A stretch of 60,645 nt of DNA from Symbiodinium natans. Lineage: Eukaryota > Sar > Dinophyceae > Suessiales > Symbiodiniaceae. A program made the translations under genes and the position numbers. The DNA is taken from positions 785,001 to 845,645 of the forward strand of contig CAJNDS010002646.1 of the NCBI GenBank assembly GCA_905221605.1. The letters run 5' to 3'. Within the stretch, counting starts at the first letter, position 1, and each line of letters starts with the position of its first letter. The notes beneath the pieces were generated by a model that worked only from the letters and a program-made list of their open reading frames with translations, searched no databases and had not been told where the DNA came from. This document shows positions 59,241-60,645 of the stretch, in pieces.

Positions 59241-59315
59241 CTACGCAGAAGTCGGCAGCTCCCTCTCGGTGTCTCCACCCTCTGCGCTGTCAGCGATCCC
59301 GGCAGCCTGGAAGCA
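59241..59315 (+). CDS. Exon-like segment with GTAAGC donor
   Basis: After CTCCGCCCAG the frame reads YAEVGSSLSVSPPSALSAIP, then AAWK, meeting GTAAGC. Both splice sites match consensus. Confidence 0.5.
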
Positions 59316-59472
59316 GTAAGCCGCGTTTAGGGTTCAGGGTTTATAGGGGTTACTTAGGGGTTAGAAGGTTTGAAGGTTTAGAAGGTTTAGGGCTGTTTCT
59401 ATAAGTGAGTTTAGGGATTTCAGGGCTCTGACTTGGCGTATAAGTGTGAAGAAGTAGAACTTACTTTGTAGT

Positions 59473-59582
59473 CTAGGGCCAGGAATAGGCCCTTGTTGCC
59501 TTTTGTTAGGATTGGGTTTCCCTTATAATTTCCTTGAACCAAAAAGGGCACCCTTCTATTCCTAGGCTACTCCTGGGTCTAG
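59473..59582. mobile_element. Introner-like foldback element
   Basis: CTAGGGCCAGGAATAGGCCC and GGCTACTCCTGGGTCTAG are the ends, 110 bp. TAGT and TCGT flank it, perhaps a decayed 4-bp duplication. Confidence 0.7.
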
Positions 59583-59684
59583 TCGTTCTTAACAAAAAGT
59601 TAGGACAGAAAGGGGACCCTGTCCCTGTGGGGCTTTGGGCTGTGGATGAGTTCTGAGATGCAAGGCCTTCGCTAAAGCCCAGAC

Positions 59685-59763
59685 CCTAAACCCTCAACCC
59701 CAAACCCTAAACTCGAAACCCGAAACCTTAAACCCTAAACCCTAAACCCTAAACCCTAAGCCT
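59685..59763. repeat. CCCTAAA array
   Basis: With CTCGAAA/CCCGAAA variants. Confidence 0.95.
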
Positions 59764-59768
59764 GTCAG

Positions 59769-59847
59769 GAGAGCCATCTTTCTGCCTTGAAGCGGGGCAG
59801 CGGTGTCCTACCGCAGCTAGACCGCCATTGCGTGCCGTCTTCACAGG
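59769..59847 (+). CDS. Exon-like segment
   Basis: After GCCTGTCAG the frame reads ESHLSALKRGSGVLPQLDRH, then CVPSSQ, followed by GTCCCA. Natural composition between telomere blocks. Confidence 0.45.
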
Positions 59848-60001
59848 GTCCCAAGAGGGTTTGGGATTTTCAAAGCCCAGAAACCGTAAACCCTAAACCC
59901 TAAACCCTAAACCCCAAACCCTAAACCTCTGCAGTAGGTCTCTATGGGCTTTCAGAACGCCTGCCACCACCAAAGAGCCCGCAGAATAAGGCACAGTTCC
60001 G

Positions 60002-60110
60002 ATGGACCATGAAGAGATGTTAGAGCCGTTTAAGGAACTATTGAGGGATATTAGGGATTTGCACAAAGGGGTCCTTGTACCCATGCAGTACGCATGTAGA
60101 CTTGGAGGGG
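60002..60110 (+). CDS. Possible coding segment, strand uncertain
   Basis: The plus frame reads MDHEEMLEPFKELLRDIRDL, then HKGVLVPMQYACRL, before a G-rich tract. The minus strand is also open (59893-60084). The acidic amphipathic helix favours plus. Confidence 0.3.
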
Positions 60111-60199
60111 GTGGGGGGGGGGGATGGGGGGTAGAGAGTCTTTGGGCTCAAGTAGTTACATGCTGTATAGGCAGGTACATGGACCTTGAGGGCTAGATA

Positions 60200-60420
60200 T
60201 GGCGCATTTCGGGTTTCCTATGTAAGACGGATCCTTTACATAATGGTAGGGGACGATAACGTAGGTTTTAGAGAGTTGCCCTTTCGTTGGAAGATTGGCT
60301 TTGTTCATCCTATTTTGTTTAAACATTTTTTTTATGAAACTTACTAAGTAAGGCTCGCTCTAATTCAGCCCTCTATAGAACCGTATTAAGGCCTCGGCGC
60401 TCTAATTGCAGCCACCCCTC
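60200..60420. other. Unique AT-rich stretch, no gene assigned
   Basis: No repeat family or exon was recognised. Confidence 0.4.
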
Positions 60421-60475
60421 AACCTTCTAAGTCCCCTAAACCCTAAACGTAATCCCTAAACCCTAAACCCTCAAC

Positions 60476-60565
60476 CGCTTGCGAAGGAAGATCTCCACCT
60501 CCAAGCTTGCAGCGTCGGCACCGATTCTGGTGCCCCTTCTTCATTTTGTCTTTGTCCTTGCCAGG
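60476..60565 (+). CDS. Exon-like segment with membrane helix
   Basis: The frame reads RLRRKISTSKLAASAPILVP, then LLHFVFVLA, and meets GTTTAT. Basic residues precede a good hydrophobic core (APILVPLLHFVFVLA). An AG at 60489-60490 could be the acceptor. Confidence 0.5.
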
Positions 60566-60645
60566 GTTTATGGTTTAGGTTTTAAGGTTCAGCTGGGGGC
60601 TTATCCTAGAGACTCGATTGCTTCTCACTTGAGAAGCATGACTTG

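Noticed and set aside
1-60645. Chromosome end (true telomere)
   Set aside because: Telomere-type blocks are short, in both orientations, and interrupted by unique DNA throughout; no terminal array is visible at either window edge.

Overview
The window looks like nuclear DNA of a microbial eukaryote, most likely a dinoflagellate alga; a chromerid or another alga with TTTAGGG telomeres is the main alternative. The basis is: plant/algal-type telomere heptamers (TTTAGGG/CCCTAAA) scattered in dozens of internal blocks in both orientations; no long bacterial-type genes, operons or Shine-Dalgarno sites; and many short GC-rich segments (45-230 bp) that read as exons, often bounded by AG acceptors followed by G and by GT donors. 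No spliced-leader sequence, rRNA or complete tRNA gene was seen, so the taxonomic call is an inference.

Layout. (1) 1-17.5 kb: telomere-repeat blocks alternate with exon-like islands and short foldback (MITE-like) elements. (2) 17.5-22.0 kb: AT-rich satellite DNA. It holds a large two-armed palindrome of ~175-184 bp units, a 731-bp tandem duplication, a GC-rich minisatellite and two 366-bp units. (3) 22.0-30.7 kb: nested segmental duplications. Two copies of a ~2-2.5 kb CT/GA-rich block flank 1154-bp tandem repeats, with a ~200-bp hairpin/GA array inside, followed by a 587-bp tandem duplication. (4) 30.7-60.6 kb: telomere-repeat DNA with exon-like islands again, plus tandem repeats at 33.9-34.5 and 58.4-58.8 kb.

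Nearly all exon-like islands read on the plus strand, and many encode a hydrophobic helix, so one or more large, exon-rich membrane-protein genes may run left to right through introns built largely of telomere-type repeats. The best minus-strand exon is at 46861-47024. I could not join the exons into a named protein and I assign no gene symbols.

The most interesting site is 53145-53401. A 111-bp foldback element sits inside what reads as one continuous exon, between two GTGT direct repeats. Removing one GTGT plus the element, which is exactly a GT...AG interval, restores the open frame. This is what a transposon that creates an intron (an introner) should look like. All coordinates were read by eye and exon ends are approximate.
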